DNA from: Firmicutes bacterium OM04-13BH
GTDB taxonomy: Bacteria; Bacillota; Clostridia; Lachnospirales; Lachnospiraceae
Direction of reading: 5' to 3'
Assembly: GCA_003481745.1 (NCBI GenBank)
Contig: QULP01000011.1
Location: 37,931-101,930, forward strand
Length of the DNA: 64,000 bases
The notes beneath the pieces were generated by a model. It was not told where the DNA came from. It made no database searches and worked only from the letters and a program-made list of their open reading frames with translations. Position 1 is the stretch's first letter. Every line of letters begins with the position of its first letter. Positions 26,264 through 39,536 of the stretch are shown in pieces. The position numbers were made by a program, and so were the translations under genes.

Positions 26264-26950
26264 TTATTCTTTTTCATGAATTTTTTTCAACAACTTATCA
26301 ATATCCGGAACGAGAATCAGCTTTTCTTGATATTCAATTAAGTTTGATTTTTTCAAATGTCCCATCACTCTTGAGACAGATTCTCTTTTTGCCCCTAGCA
26401 TGTCTGCCAGAAATGTAATCGTTACTTTAAATGGAATCTGTATTCCCGATGGAGTCTCTATCCCATAGTCTCGAGCCAATTTCCAGACCTTTGCTATAAT
26501 CTGCTTTTCAAGCCTAAATGAATTTGAAGTGTTCGCCAGCTGATGATACATTTTACGAATTTTCTTTGTGCTTGAATAGACCACTTCTCTTGAAAATGCT
26601 GCATCTTCCATATAGTCCATAAAATATTTTCTTGGAATCTTTAACATAAGGGTATCGCAAAGTGGCTCTGCACTGATTGACGCGATTGGTTTTTCTACAA
26701 TTACTTCATTTAAAAGTGCACCATCTGTATAAATAAAGATATTTTTCCGGTCTCCACGGTGATTATGACGGTACAGCACCACATAGCCTTCCACAATGAA
26801 GTATAATGTATCTACTCGTTCTCGCTCCCGAAAAATAGGAACACCTTTTTCCTGAAGCACTATTTGTCCGTTCTTTTGCACTGATTCTTTTATTGTTTCA
26901 CTCGCATTGTTAAGTATCGTACATTTTTGGATTGCTTCACTGATTTCCAT
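26264..26950 (-). CDS. Crp/Fnr-family transcriptional regulator
   Basis: A 228-residue regulator: an N-terminal cyclic-nucleotide-binding-like beta barrel (residues about 25-120, with LYFIVEGYVVLYR) joined by a long helix to a winged helix (FLADMLGAKRESVSRVMGHLKK, about 178-205). There is no N-terminal Fnr-type cysteine cluster, so direct oxygen sensing through an Fe-S cluster is unlikely. It begins 9 nt after the M42 peptidase stop, at the end of the sugar operon, and stands just ahead of asrABC, for which it is the obvious candidate regulator. Confidence 0.9.
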   Translation of the reverse strand: MEISEAIQKCTILNNASETIKESVQKNGQIVLQEKGVPIFRERERVDTLYFIVEGYVVLYRHNHRGDRKNIFIYTDGALLNEVIVEKPIASISAEPLCDTLMLKIPRKYFMDYMEDAAFSREVVYSSTKKIRKMYHQLANTSNSFRLEKQIIAKVWKLARDYGIETPSGIQIPFKVTITFLADMLGAKRESVSRVMGHLKKSNLIEYQEKLILVPDIDKLLKKIHEKE

Positions 26951-26959
26951 TTTTCTACC

Positions 26960-27985
26960 TTACCCCTGATATCCCGCAAGAAACTGTGCAATCAACTCAA
27001 TGCACCCTTCCACATCTTTTTCATCTGCCACTTCCGCCGGCATATGCATATAGCGCAGCGGAATCGACACTAACACCATCGGAACACCCTGATTAGAAAA
27101 ATGAATTTGATCTCCATCGGTGTAGGAAAGTCTGCTTGCCGCTTCTCTTTGCACAGAAATGCCTGCTTTCTTTGCACACTCTTCCATCTTTTCATTGAGT
27201 GCTTTTACCACGATCGGACTGTTACAAAGCACCGGGCCTTCTCCAAGGCATACCGTTCCCATCTCTGCCGGATCCATTCCACTGCAATCACTTGTATATG
27301 TAACATCTACTACAATTGCCATGGTCGGCTGAATTCTGGCACTGGTCCAATATGCTCCGGTCTTGGTTGTCTCTTCTCCTGTTGTGGAAGCTGCGTAAAT
27401 TCCAACTTTACATCCCAACTCTTTTGCTCGTTTCAGTGCTTCCATGATAATGTAAACACCCAGTCTGTCATCTAACGCACGAGCAGTAAATTTTCCGTTT
27501 GCCAGTTTACGAATCGGTGTATCCGGTACGATTGGATCCCCTAGACTTACATAATTTAAAGCGTCTGCTTTATCTTTTGCTCCAATATCGATCAAAAACT
27601 GTTTCGTTCCGAGATTTTCATCTTTAAAGAGACTGCGATATGCTTCAACTACCCCATAAACTTCTCCGTTTTTGGTCTTAATTCTCACCTGGTGTCCCGG
27701 ATAGGTCGCCGGCACGATTCCGCCTCGGTCAATCACCTGCAATCTTCCGTCTTCCCTGATATTGGAAATCATAAGCCCGATTTCATCTGCATGTGCCGAA
27801 AGCATGATTCTTACATCGCTGTCCGGATTTAAAACACATGTTAAGTTCTGCATTTCATCACGACGGATTTCATCTGCGTAGTTTTTCATTTCTGCTTCTA
27901 CAACTTCTTGTACCGGTTCTTCATAGCCGGATACGGAAATACTGCTAAGAAGGTTCGTTAAAAATGTTTCGTTCATTTGGTTCAT
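26960..27985 (-). CDS. M42 family aminopeptidase
   Basis: A 341-residue zinc/cobalt aminopeptidase of the M42 (glutamyl aminopeptidase/deblocking) family, cytoplasmic. Metal and catalytic motifs are visible: LSAHADEIGLM, ALDDRLGVYI, STTGEETTKTGA, and VDVTYTSD, with a final HMPAEVADEKD. It trims N-terminal residues from peptides. It sits 7 nt after the beta-phosphoglucomutase gene inside the carbohydrate operon, which is not an obvious partner. Confidence 0.92.
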   Translation of the reverse strand: MNQMNETFLTNLLSSISVSGYEEPVQEVVEAEMKNYADEIRRDEMQNLTCVLNPDSDVRIMLSAHADEIGLMISNIREDGRLQVIDRGGIVPATYPGHQVRIKTKNGEVYGVVEAYRSLFKDENLGTKQFLIDIGAKDKADALNYVSLGDPIVPDTPIRKLANGKFTARALDDRLGVYIIMEALKRAKELGCKVGIYAASTTGEETTKTGAYWTSARIQPTMAIVVDVTYTSDCSGMDPAEMGTVCLGEGPVLCNSPIVVKALNEKMEECAKKAGISVQREAASRLSYTDGDQIHFSNQGVPMVLVSIPLRYMHMPAEVADEKDVEGCIELIAQFLAGYQG

Positions 27986-27992
27986 CTTCTTT

Positions 27993-28637
27993 CTAGTTTT
28001 CTACAACTTTTAATAAATCTGAAAATGTAGCCAGATTATACGTTCCAAGTCCACATCCGACTGCATCTCCGATTGCTGCGCAATCCATTCCTCCTGCAAT
28101 TGCTGCCTTAAGCCCGGCCTCTGCATCTTCTACGACCAGACAATGCTTTTGTGCTTCTTCTATATATTCTGCTGCTTTTACAAACACTTCCGGATCCGGT
28201 TTTGATTTCGAAATGTTGTTTCCGTCCGAAATTGCATCAAAATATTCTCCAAGACCCAATTGTCCAAGAATGAATCTTGCGTTCTTACTTGATGATCCAA
28301 TTGCAAGCTTATGACCACTTTCACGTAAGCCATCCAGAGTCTCTTTTACTTCAAGCGATAAATCCGCCGGACTCATATTTTTCAGAAGTGCTTTATAGAT
28401 TTCGTTTTTCTTTGTAATCCAATGTTCTTTGTCAGCCTCGCTCATCTCTTTCTCATAACGCTCCAGGATAATCTCGAAACTTTCCATACGACTTACGCCT
28501 CTGAGTCGATTATTGATTGCTTCATCAAAATAGATTCCCAGTTCGTCTGCAACCGCTTTCCACGCTTCATAATGATACTGATCCGTATGACAGATTACTC
28601 CGTCTAAATCAAAGATTATCGCATTGTATTTCTTCAT
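27993..28637 (-). CDS. pgmB: Beta-phosphoglucomutase (HAD family)
   Basis: A 214-residue HAD phosphatase-fold enzyme that interconverts beta-glucose-1-phosphate and glucose-6-phosphate. Motifs are FDLDGVICHTDQYHYEAW (nucleophile and acid/base aspartates), the cap segment LRGVSRMESFEIIL, IGSSSKNA, KPDPEVFV and VEDAEAGLKAA. It is the expected partner of the GH65 phosphorylase in the same transcript, which yields beta-glucose-1-phosphate. Its start overlaps the EamA gene by 29 nt. Confidence 0.95.
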   Translation of the reverse strand: MKKYNAIIFDLDGVICHTDQYHYEAWKAVADELGIYFDEAINNRLRGVSRMESFEIILERYEKEMSEADKEHWITKKNEIYKALLKNMSPADLSLEVKETLDGLRESGHKLAIGSSSKNARFILGQLGLGEYFDAISDGNNISKSKPDPEVFVKAAEYIEEAQKHCLVVEDAEAGLKAAIAGGMDCAAIGDAVGCGLGTYNLATFSDLLKVVEN

Positions 28638-29517
28638 TTTTCATTTCTCCTTCTGCTTCCGATAAGTTCGAAATAATGACTGCAATCAAGATAATGATGC
28701 ATCCGATTACCATACGCAGTGTGATTACTTCATGAAGAATAATGATAGAGAAAATCGTTCCAAAGACGGACTCCATTGAAAGCACAATTGCTGCTTTTGT
28801 CTCATCCACATATTTTTGACATGCTGTTTGCAATAAATAGCAAACAGTCGTACTTATTATACCCAAATATAAGACACTTAGCCATCCTTTTGTGGTAACT
28901 TGGAACTCCATTTCTTCAAAAATCACAAGACTCGCTGCGGATAATACAAATGCGGTAATCATCTGAACCATATTTAATACCGAAGCCGGATATTTTTTCA
29001 CAAATTCACTGGTAAAGAAAATCTGAAATGCAAATCCTACAGCACAAAGAAGCGTAAGTCCGTCTCCCAAACTCAGCGTAAGATTGCCATTTAAGGAAAG
29101 CAGCGCTACTCCGACAACTGACAGAATTGCCCCAACGATTCCTTTTATTCCAATCTTCTTTTTTAAAATAAGAAATGCGATAAATGGCACAATCACTACA
29201 TTAAGCGCTGTAAGAAACGCATTCTTGGAAGGTGTTGTATATTGCAGACCAATTGTCTGCAATGAAAAGCCCATAAAAAGCGCAATTCCCATTAATATGC
29301 CTGCTTTTATTGCACCCGCACGTTTGGTTGCCTGCTCTGCTTTTTTTCGATTTCCCAGACCAAGCATTCCCATCAATACAGATGCGACCAGGAATCTTAC
29401 CATCATAATCTGGAAAGGCTTCATACTCTCCAGTGCCATATCACTTGCTACAAATCCTCCGCCCCATATGACCGTAACCAGTATAAGTCCTCCGATTGCC
29501 AGCCATTTTTTCATCAC
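28609..29517 (-). CDS. EamA/DMT-family transporter
   Basis: A 302-residue membrane protein with ten hydrophobic segments in two EamA halves (ILVTVIWGGGFVASDMALES near the start; VCYLLQTACQKYVDETKAA and LSMESVFGTIFSIIILHEV in the second half). DMT transporters move amino acids, sugars or other small metabolites, mostly outward. Its place between a GH65 phosphorylase and pgmB suggests a link to carbohydrate metabolism, but the substrate is unknown. Confidence 0.9.
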   Translation of the reverse strand: MMKKWLAIGGLILVTVIWGGGFVASDMALESMKPFQIMMVRFLVASVLMGMLGLGNRKKAEQATKRAGAIKAGILMGIALFMGFSLQTIGLQYTTPSKNAFLTALNVVIVPFIAFLILKKKIGIKGIVGAILSVVGVALLSLNGNLTLSLGDGLTLLCAVGFAFQIFFTSEFVKKYPASVLNMVQMITAFVLSAASLVIFEEMEFQVTTKGWLSVLYLGIISTTVCYLLQTACQKYVDETKAAIVLSMESVFGTIFSIIILHEVITLRMVIGCIIILIAVIISNLSEAEGEMKNEEIQCDNL

Positions 29518-29549
29518 TCATCCTCCTGTTTCTTCTAAAATTTCTGTTT

Positions 29550-31862
29550 TTATATTTCTTTTACAACTCCATTCACTTCAACTTCTACCGCTTCTCCGGC
29601 AAGGCGTTTTATCTCTGCCTGATTTGCTCCATCCACTGTGATTTCAAGCCATGCACCTCTATAATGCAGACGGAAGGTTAAATTCTGCCATTCTTTTGGC
29701 ATATTTGGACGCACTTTTAACATACCGTCTTCTCGCTGGGACACTCCCGCAAATCCAAATACAACGGTCTGCCAAACACCACCGGTGTTTGCGGCATGAA
29801 TTCCCTCTCTTGTATTTCCCTGCATATTCAGCAAGTCAATAAAAGCGGCACGACGCAGATAACGATATGCTTTTGAGTCATCACCCACTTTAAGCCCCAT
29901 AACCGAGAAAATACTCGGGCTTAAAGAGGAACCATGAAGCGCACGTTTTTCATAGTAAGTATAATTCTCTTTCATTGTCTCTTCGTCAAATTCCTCGCTC
30001 AGAAGATGCAGCAACATTACAACGTCTGCCTGCTTTGTAATCTGAGTCTCACTTGCCTTCCTGGTTTTAAGTGCTTCCGGGCGCACCGGCCAGTCATTTT
30101 CATCGTATTTTTCAATTGTTACATTATCCAACTCAAAATATCCCTCAAACTGTTCTAGCAACTTTGTGCCTTCTTTTCTTGGGAGATACATTTTCGCCTG
30201 TACTTCTCTCCAAGTCTCCATCTCACATTCTGTAAGCCCTGTTTTTTCAACCAACGCACGATAAGCATCCGCCTTTTCTTCTTTCATTGCAGTTAAAAGT
30301 GAAAGCACATATCTTAAATTCCATCTTGCAAGATAATTGGTATACAGATTGTTATTCACCGGCTCATGCCATTCATCCGGACCTGTTACTTGATTAATTT
30401 CATAGCAATCCTTTGCTTGATTGTATTCACAACGACTTGCCCAGAATCTTGCGGTCTCTGTCAATATTTCTGCGCCTTTGCTATAAAGGAATTCCATATC
30501 CTGCGTAATCTTTATATAATTGCAAATTCCATATGCCACTGCGGCGGTTACATGATGCTCATAGACTGCCACATAACAGCGATAGCAGGTTCCATCCGGT
30601 TCAATCGTCCAATCCGGGCACTGTTCTGTTCCGTCATCTGCGGACTCCCATGGATACTGCGCTCCTTTATAACCATTCTTGTGCGCATTTGCGCGTGCAG
30701 CATCTAAAAGATGATATCTGTAATTCTCCAGGTTTTGTGCGGTCTTCGGGAACACCCATGCAAAGAATGGAAGCATAAACAGCTCGGTATCCCAGAATGC
30801 GTGTCCACCATACTCTTCTCCGGTTAAGAGTTTTGCTCCGACATTTACATGCTCATCGTGTTCATTTCCGGTACTCATCAAATGGAAAATATTAAACCGA
30901 ATTGCCTGATTTAATTCCGCATCGCCTGTAATCTTAAGATCCGCATTTTCCCACATTTGCGCATACACAGCTTCATGCAATTTTAGTTCTTCTTCAAAAC
31001 CGGTTTCAATAAATTGTTCGATTTCTTTTTCAACGGTTGTATGCAGTGCGTAAGCCGGACATTCTCTTTCGGTATACATAGAAACATATTTTACAATCTC
31101 TACTTCTTTGCCTTCTTCGACATGAATATCACCAAATTCTACACACTGTTCGCCAAATCTACTCGTCATACGATTTCCAAGCACCGGTTTACCGTCTACA
31201 TACGCTTCGATTCGGCAGCCACAGCCTACATGCAAATGATTTTCTCTGGTTGCCACTTCGATATAACATCCATCTGTTGCCAATTTTTCATTTGCGGTCA
31301 TATAAGTATGTTTTACTTTAAATCGCGGTGCATCATAAAAATTAATGATACTGCCATCAATGATACTTTCCACTTCAATGATTCCACTATAGTTAAGCGG
31401 TGTTACATGCAGTTTGATTCCCATGCGATGCACATTATTTCTGCTGACAAAACGGATTCCTTCAATAAGAGTTTCTCTTCCTTTTGAATCTCTTAAGTGC
31501 ACTCTCTTTCCAAGGAACGCTCCCTTCATATCGAGCACTCTCGCAAACTCTAAAATTTCACAGTCTTCAATTCCAATTAACTCTTTTTCTACATAAAGCT
31601 TGATTCCAAGCCAGTTCGGAAGGGTCGCAAGCTCTCTCATAAATGTCTCTGACTTATCAAATACTCCATTGATATAAAGATATGGCAGTGTGATTTTTGT
31701 GCCTTCCTCATGGCTGCCTCTAATTCCAAGGTAGCCATTGGAAAGTGCAAACAGACTCTCATATTTGAGATTTTCTTTTGCTTCATACTGCTCTTGCCAG
31801 ATAAGCCATTCTTCACCATGTAACTTGCTTTGCAGATTTTCTGAAAACATTGTTTTACTCAT
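29550..31862 (-). CDS. GH65 family disaccharide phosphorylase (kojibiose/maltose type)
   Basis: A 770-residue inverting phosphorylase with the (alpha/alpha)6 barrel of family GH65, splitting an alpha-glucobiose with phosphate into glucose and beta-glucose-1-phosphate. The catalytic acid lies in QVTGPDEWHEPVNNN; GHAFWDTELFMLPFF, AYKGAQYPWESADDGTE-like and KQADVV segments are typical of the family. The linkage acted on (kojibiose, nigerose, maltose or trehalose) cannot be fixed by eye. The ATG at 31862 has AAGGAG 10 nt upstream and is preferred to a TTG two codons earlier. It lies 17 nt after a GH2 gene. Confidence 0.92.
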   Translation of the reverse strand: MSKTMFSENLQSKLHGEEWLIWQEQYEAKENLKYESLFALSNGYLGIRGSHEEGTKITLPYLYINGVFDKSETFMRELATLPNWLGIKLYVEKELIGIEDCEILEFARVLDMKGAFLGKRVHLRDSKGRETLIEGIRFVSRNNVHRMGIKLHVTPLNYSGIIEVESIIDGSIINFYDAPRFKVKHTYMTANEKLATDGCYIEVATRENHLHVGCGCRIEAYVDGKPVLGNRMTSRFGEQCVEFGDIHVEEGKEVEIVKYVSMYTERECPAYALHTTVEKEIEQFIETGFEEELKLHEAVYAQMWENADLKITGDAELNQAIRFNIFHLMSTGNEHDEHVNVGAKLLTGEEYGGHAFWDTELFMLPFFAWVFPKTAQNLENYRYHLLDAARANAHKNGYKGAQYPWESADDGTEQCPDWTIEPDGTCYRCYVAVYEHHVTAAVAYGICNYIKITQDMEFLYSKGAEILTETARFWASRCEYNQAKDCYEINQVTGPDEWHEPVNNNLYTNYLARWNLRYVLSLLTAMKEEKADAYRALVEKTGLTECEMETWREVQAKMYLPRKEGTKLLEQFEGYFELDNVTIEKYDENDWPVRPEALKTRKASETQITKQADVVMLLHLLSEEFDEETMKENYTYYEKRALHGSSLSPSIFSVMGLKVGDDSKAYRYLRRAAFIDLLNMQGNTREGIHAANTGGVWQTVVFGFAGVSQREDGMLKVRPNMPKEWQNLTFRLHYRGAWLEITVDGANQAEIKRLAGEAVEVEVNGVVKEI

Positions 31863-31879
31863 GTACAATTTTCTCCTTT

Positions 31880-34885
<3,006 letters not shown>

Positions 34886-34910
34886 TCAGCTCTTCTTTTA
34901 CCGACAATAA

Positions 34911-34939
34911 CGGCCAGACAGTTCCAGTCTGCCTGACCG
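34911..34939 (-). other. Intercistronic stem-loop between permease and GH2 genes
   Basis: CGGTCAGGCAG pairs with CTGTCTGGCCG (two G-U) across a 7-nt loop in the 81-nt gap. No U-run follows, so it is more likely an RNA processing or stability element than a terminator. Confidence 0.5.
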
Positions 34940-34954
34940 CTTTATAAGTCTGTC

Positions 34955-35776
34955 TTATTTAATAGAGCCACTGGTTCCTTCAACAATATATTTCTGTGCG
35001 ATAATAAAAATAATAATCGGCGGAATAATCATAATGATCGTAATACAAAGCATCGGAATAATCTGTGTGCTGTGAACTCCCTTAAAGGAAGCAAGTCCAA
35101 GTGCCAGTGTATATTTGCTTCGATCCTGTAAGAAAATGAGTGGACCAAGGTAATCATTCCATACCGTCAGCATGTTTAATACACCAACTAAAATCAATGA
35201 TGGTTTCATAATTGGCATAAAAATTTTCCAATAAATCTGGAACTGATTTGCTCCATCAATGCGTGCTGCTTCTTCAAAGTCTTTCGGAATTCCCATCAAA
35301 AACTGTCTCATCAGGAATACATAATAAGCCGAACCAAACCATGCCGGTACAATCAACGGTTTCAATGTATTGATCCATCCAAATAATTTAAATTCCATAT
35401 ACTGTGGAATCATGGTAACGTCCCATGGAATCATCATTGTTGAAAGTAAGATCATAAAGAGTACGTTTTTCCCTTTAAAATTAAATCTTGCAAATCCGTA
35501 GGCAACTAAGGAACAAGAAAGCACCTGACCAATCGTTGTCAAAGCCGTTACCAACACCGAGTTTAAAAGATACGTACCAAACGGCTGTGATTTCCATGCA
35601 TTTGCAAAATTTTCAAAATGCCATTCGGATGGAAACAGCTTCGGTGGATATGCAATCGCTTCGCCCTCTGTCTTAAATGCTGAAAACAACATATAGATAA
35701 ACGGTGCAAGAAAGTAAAGTGCCACAAGCCCGAGTAAGATATAAATCACTGCTTTTGATTTTTTCGACATCTTCAT
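34955..35776 (-). CDS. Carbohydrate ABC transporter permease (MalG/MsmG type)
   Basis: A 273-residue inner-membrane permease with six hydrophobic helices and the EAA loop EEAARIDGANQFQIYWKIFMP, which contacts the ATPase. It belongs to the CUT1 class that imports oligosaccharides. It overlaps the stop of the partner permease by one base (TAATG). No ATPase gene is in the operon, so a shared MsmK/MsmX-type ATPase encoded elsewhere is needed. Confidence 0.94.
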   Translation of the reverse strand: MKMSKKSKAVIYILLGLVALYFLAPFIYMLFSAFKTEGEAIAYPPKLFPSEWHFENFANAWKSQPFGTYLLNSVLVTALTTIGQVLSCSLVAYGFARFNFKGKNVLFMILLSTMMIPWDVTMIPQYMEFKLFGWINTLKPLIVPAWFGSAYYVFLMRQFLMGIPKDFEEAARIDGANQFQIYWKIFMPIMKPSLILVGVLNMLTVWNDYLGPLIFLQDRSKYTLALGLASFKGVHSTQIIPMLCITIIMIIPPIIIFIIAQKYIVEGTSGSIK

Positions 35777-36711
35777 TACTTGCTACCCCCTTTTTTCTTT
35801 TTTGTTTTCTTAGCTCCGCTATTTCTTGCTTCGGTTTCGTAGAATACCCATGCGGAAGATGATCTAAACACAAATGCAGTCAAAATCAGAATAATGATGA
35901 ACATAACCCAAGCATTTGCACTGGCATATCCAAGTTTATGATGTTTGAATGCATTATTGTAAGTATACAAGCCATAGAAATACGTTGACTTCAGTGGTCC
36001 ACCGCCGGTTAACAGCATAACCAGTGTTACCTGCTGGAAAGAATTAATAATCGATGTAATCAGGTTAAATAAAATCGTCGGTGTAATGATCGGAAGAGTG
36101 ATACTGAAAAATTTTCTTGCAGGACCTGCTCCGTCAATGGATGCCGCTTCATATACGTCTACCGGAATATTTTTGATATCGGTATAGAAAATAAGCATCA
36201 TTGTTCCTACACCAAAGGCACTTGCTATGATAACTGCAAGCAATGCCCAAGCCGGGTCAACCAGCCATTTTGGTCCTTTAATCCCAATCAGTGATAACAG
36301 ATAATTCAGTACACCGTAATCTCCATTTAAAATCCAGCCCCAGATAATAGAAACGGCTACACCGGAAATAACGGCCGGAATATAGAAAATTGTACGGAAT
36401 ACTTTTACGCCTCTTACCGGCTGTGTAATCAGCATTGCAAGAAACAATGCGATAACCATATTAAGTGGTACAAAAATCGCTGCATATTTTAAACTGATTA
36501 CCAAGGATTTCCAAAACTGTTTATCTTTTGTAAACATGTCAATATAGTTTCCAAGTCCACGAAAAGTCGGCGCTGTAGTAAGTGGCCAATCAAAGAAACT
36601 CATAATTAAGGACAAAATCAAAGGACCGATTGTAAATACAAGAAATCCAATAATCCACGGCATAATAAATAGGTATGGTGTTGCCGTTTTCAGAAATTTT
36701 TTCTGTTTCAT
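35776..36711 (-). CDS. Carbohydrate ABC transporter permease (MalF/MsmF type)
   Basis: A 311-residue permease with six helices and the EAA loop YEAASIDGAGPARKFFSITLP, paired with the following MalG-type permease. The open frame reaches a TTG at 36747, but that would put an 11-bp stem-loop inside the coding region. The ATG at 36711 with GGGAGAG just upstream gives the family N-terminus MKQKKFLKTATPYLF and is preferred. Confidence 0.93.
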   Translation of the reverse strand: MKQKKFLKTATPYLFIMPWIIGFLVFTIGPLILSLIMSFFDWPLTTAPTFRGLGNYIDMFTKDKQFWKSLVISLKYAAIFVPLNMVIALFLAMLITQPVRGVKVFRTIFYIPAVISGVAVSIIWGWILNGDYGVLNYLLSLIGIKGPKWLVDPAWALLAVIIASAFGVGTMMLIFYTDIKNIPVDVYEAASIDGAGPARKFFSITLPIITPTILFNLITSIINSFQQVTLVMLLTGGGPLKSTYFYGLYTYNNAFKHHKLGYASANAWVMFIIILILTAFVFRSSSAWVFYETEARNSGAKKTKKKKGGSK

Positions 36712-36727
36712 CTTATCTCTCCCATTG

Positions 36728-36763
36728 ATCGGCATCGGCTTATGCAAATCTTCCGACGCCGAT
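36728..36763 (-). other. Intercistronic stem-loop after the binding-protein gene
   Basis: ATCGGCGTCGG pairs with CCGATGCCGAT (one G-U) over a 14-nt loop, between the binding-protein stop and the first permease. Hairpins here often protect the upstream message and raise binding-protein levels over permease levels. Confidence 0.55.
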
Positions 36764-36777
36764 TTACTCAGATTTGG

Positions 36778-38016
36778 TTACTGTGCATCTGCTGCTTCTT
36801 TTAAAACATCTTTTACATCCATATAAGAACTTGGATTAAAGATCTGTTCGAATGAAAGACTAAGGTTTTCTGAAACTTCTGACCAGTCTTCAATCAGAAA
36901 ACTTGCCGGTGTATGTCCGTCACTCTGCTCTAACATTTCATAGAATGGTGCATATTTGGCTTCATCCATAATTCCTTCAGATTCTACAACACTGTTTAAT
37001 ACCGGAAGCTCGATACCGATTCTTGCTTTATTGCATTCTTCGCCTGTCCAGTATTTTACGAATTCCCATGCAGCTTCTTTATTTTTACTGTCTTTTGAAA
37101 TAGAAAGTCCGGAAGAACTTAAAATACTTACAGATGTTTTTCCGTCAAAAGAAGGAATCTTAGCAATACCATAATTCATTCCATCTTCATCTAATGAGTT
37201 AATTGACCATGAACCATAGATATACATTGCTGCGGTTCCGGCACGGAATTCATCGGTTCCGTTCTTTTCTGTAGCAATTGCGTATCCGTCTTTTTCCATA
37301 TCCTGGAACATCTGGAAGACTTCCTGAGATTCTTTGGAGTCGATCTTTCCTGCCATCACGCCTTCCTCATCGCAATAAGCAGCTCCATTACTCCACAGAT
37401 ACATTTCAAAATCGTATGGATCTGGTTTCATCTGGAATGCAAACCCTTTCTGACCGGTTTTTTCCTCAATTGTCTTAGCCGCAGTTTGAAGGTCACTCCA
37501 GGTCCAGCTATCTGTCGGTTCTTCTACACCTGCCTCAGCAAACAGGTCTTTGTTGTAAAAAAGTGCATGTGTGGTAAATCCTACCGGAATACCATAAGTG
37601 GTGCCATCGAATGAGTTATAGTTCCACAGTGTACTGTAAAAATTGTCTTTATACTCTTCGCCCTCTTTATCAATGTATTCATCCAACGGTTCAAGTCCAT
37701 CTGCATATGCCGGATAGTTCCACATATATACCACATCCGGTGTATCTCCTGAACCCATACCTGCACTGAGTTTTGTATCAAAGTCACTTCCGTATGCTTC
37801 TAAAACTACTTCAATATCATCATGTTCCTGATTAAATTTGTCTACTAATTTTTGCTGTGCATCAACATCATCTGCTACGTCCCAGGTTGCAAAACGAACT
37901 TTTGTCTTTCCGTCGCTTGTTTTTTCGCTGCCTCCCTCTTCTTTGCTGCCACACGCAGTCATCATCATCGTTCCGGTAAGTGCCGCCACACAAATAATTG
38001 CAATTCTTTTTCTCAT
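36778..38016 (-). CDS. Carbohydrate ABC transporter substrate-binding lipoprotein
   Basis: A 412-residue extracytoplasmic solute-binding protein, family 1. The signal peptide ends in lipobox MTAC with C22 lipidated, followed by an acidic linker (GSKEEGGSEK). KVRFATWDVADDVDAQQKLVDKF opens the first lobe, and PDVVYMWNYPAYADGLEPLDEYI and AAMYIYGSWSIN are typical CUT1 segments. It is first in the operon, directly behind the promoter and LacI-type operators. Its ligand is probably the galactosylated oligosaccharide processed by the downstream GH2 and GH65 enzymes (inference). Confidence 0.94.
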   Translation of the reverse strand: MRKRIAIICVAALTGTMMMTACGSKEEGGSEKTSDGKTKVRFATWDVADDVDAQQKLVDKFNQEHDDIEVVLEAYGSDFDTKLSAGMGSGDTPDVVYMWNYPAYADGLEPLDEYIDKEGEEYKDNFYSTLWNYNSFDGTTYGIPVGFTTHALFYNKDLFAEAGVEEPTDSWTWSDLQTAAKTIEEKTGQKGFAFQMKPDPYDFEMYLWSNGAAYCDEEGVMAGKIDSKESQEVFQMFQDMEKDGYAIATEKNGTDEFRAGTAAMYIYGSWSINSLDEDGMNYGIAKIPSFDGKTSVSILSSSGLSISKDSKNKEAAWEFVKYWTGEECNKARIGIELPVLNSVVESEGIMDEAKYAPFYEMLEQSDGHTPASFLIEDWSEVSENLSLSFEQIFNPSSYMDVKDVLKEAADAQ

Positions 38017-38044
38017 AATTATTTCCTCCTCTGTTTTTATCTCT

Positions 38045-38059
38045 TTTTAACTGGTAAAA
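38045..38059. promoter_or_regulatory. Candidate LacI-type operator O1
   Basis: TTTTAACTGGTAAAA is a near-perfect 15-bp palindrome that would cover the transcription start of the sugar operon. Confidence 0.55.
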
Positions 38060-38061
38060 TC

Positions 38062-38090
38062 ATTCTACTATTTTACTGGTTAATTGTAAA
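38062..38090 (-). promoter_or_regulatory. Promoter of the ABC-GH2-GH65 operon
   Basis: On the minus strand TTTACA (38090-38085) and TAGAAT (38067-38062) are 17 nt apart, each one mismatch from consensus. Transcription would start near 38055. Confidence 0.65.
38070..38084. promoter_or_regulatory. Candidate LacI-type operator O2
   Basis: ATTTTACTGGTTAAT shares the TTTTA(A)CTGG core with O1, 25 bp away centre to centre, and fills the spacer between -35 and -10. A third, weaker half-site (TTTTTACCAAAT, 38094-38105) lies upstream. The region 38106-38248 shows only AT-rich sequence. Confidence 0.5.
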
Positions 38091-38248
38091 TAGTTTTTAC
38101 CAAATAAATGTATTTTCTACATTTTATCCACTATTTTTAGTTTTTTTTATACATTTTTCACAACTCTTTTTCTTCAAAAAGCTCTTTTTCTTCGGTAAAA
38201 AAAATTATCATTTACTAAGTTAATATTTTCTTCGTTTTTACAAATAAA

Positions 38249-38276
38249 AAAACCATGAGCTTTTTCTCATGGTTTC
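38249..38276 (-). terminator. Intrinsic terminator after the lacI-type gene
   Basis: AAACCATGAG pairs with CTCATGGTTT over a short loop and is followed on the minus strand by seven T. Confidence 0.88.
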
Positions 38277-38292
38277 TTTATTTCTCAATTTA

Positions 38293-39309
<1,017 letters not shown>

Positions 39310-39337
39310 TTACTTTTCACTATCGTTTGTAACAACC

Positions 39338-39404
39338 ATTATATCATATTTTTTCATAAAAGGAAGATTTTTAGATAAAATTTTTATAGTTTTACTGGGT
39401 TTTT
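39338..39404 (-). promoter_or_regulatory. lacI-type gene promoter with operator-like half-site
   Basis: An extended -10 (TGATATAAT, box at 39343-39338) lies about 50 nt before the repressor start; no good -35 is visible. About 50 bp upstream, GTTTTACTGGGTTTTT (39389-39404) repeats the TTTTACTGG core of the operon operators, which suggests autoregulation. Confidence 0.4.
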
Positions 39405-39536
39405 GTTTATTTTTTTACTAACGAATATTTATAGGTCAGCGTAAGCAGTTTCATCACAATTCGTTTTTTAACGGATATTCATATTTACTTTACTACGTGG
39501 TTTTACATCAGCTAACTGTTTCACAACTTCATTTAA

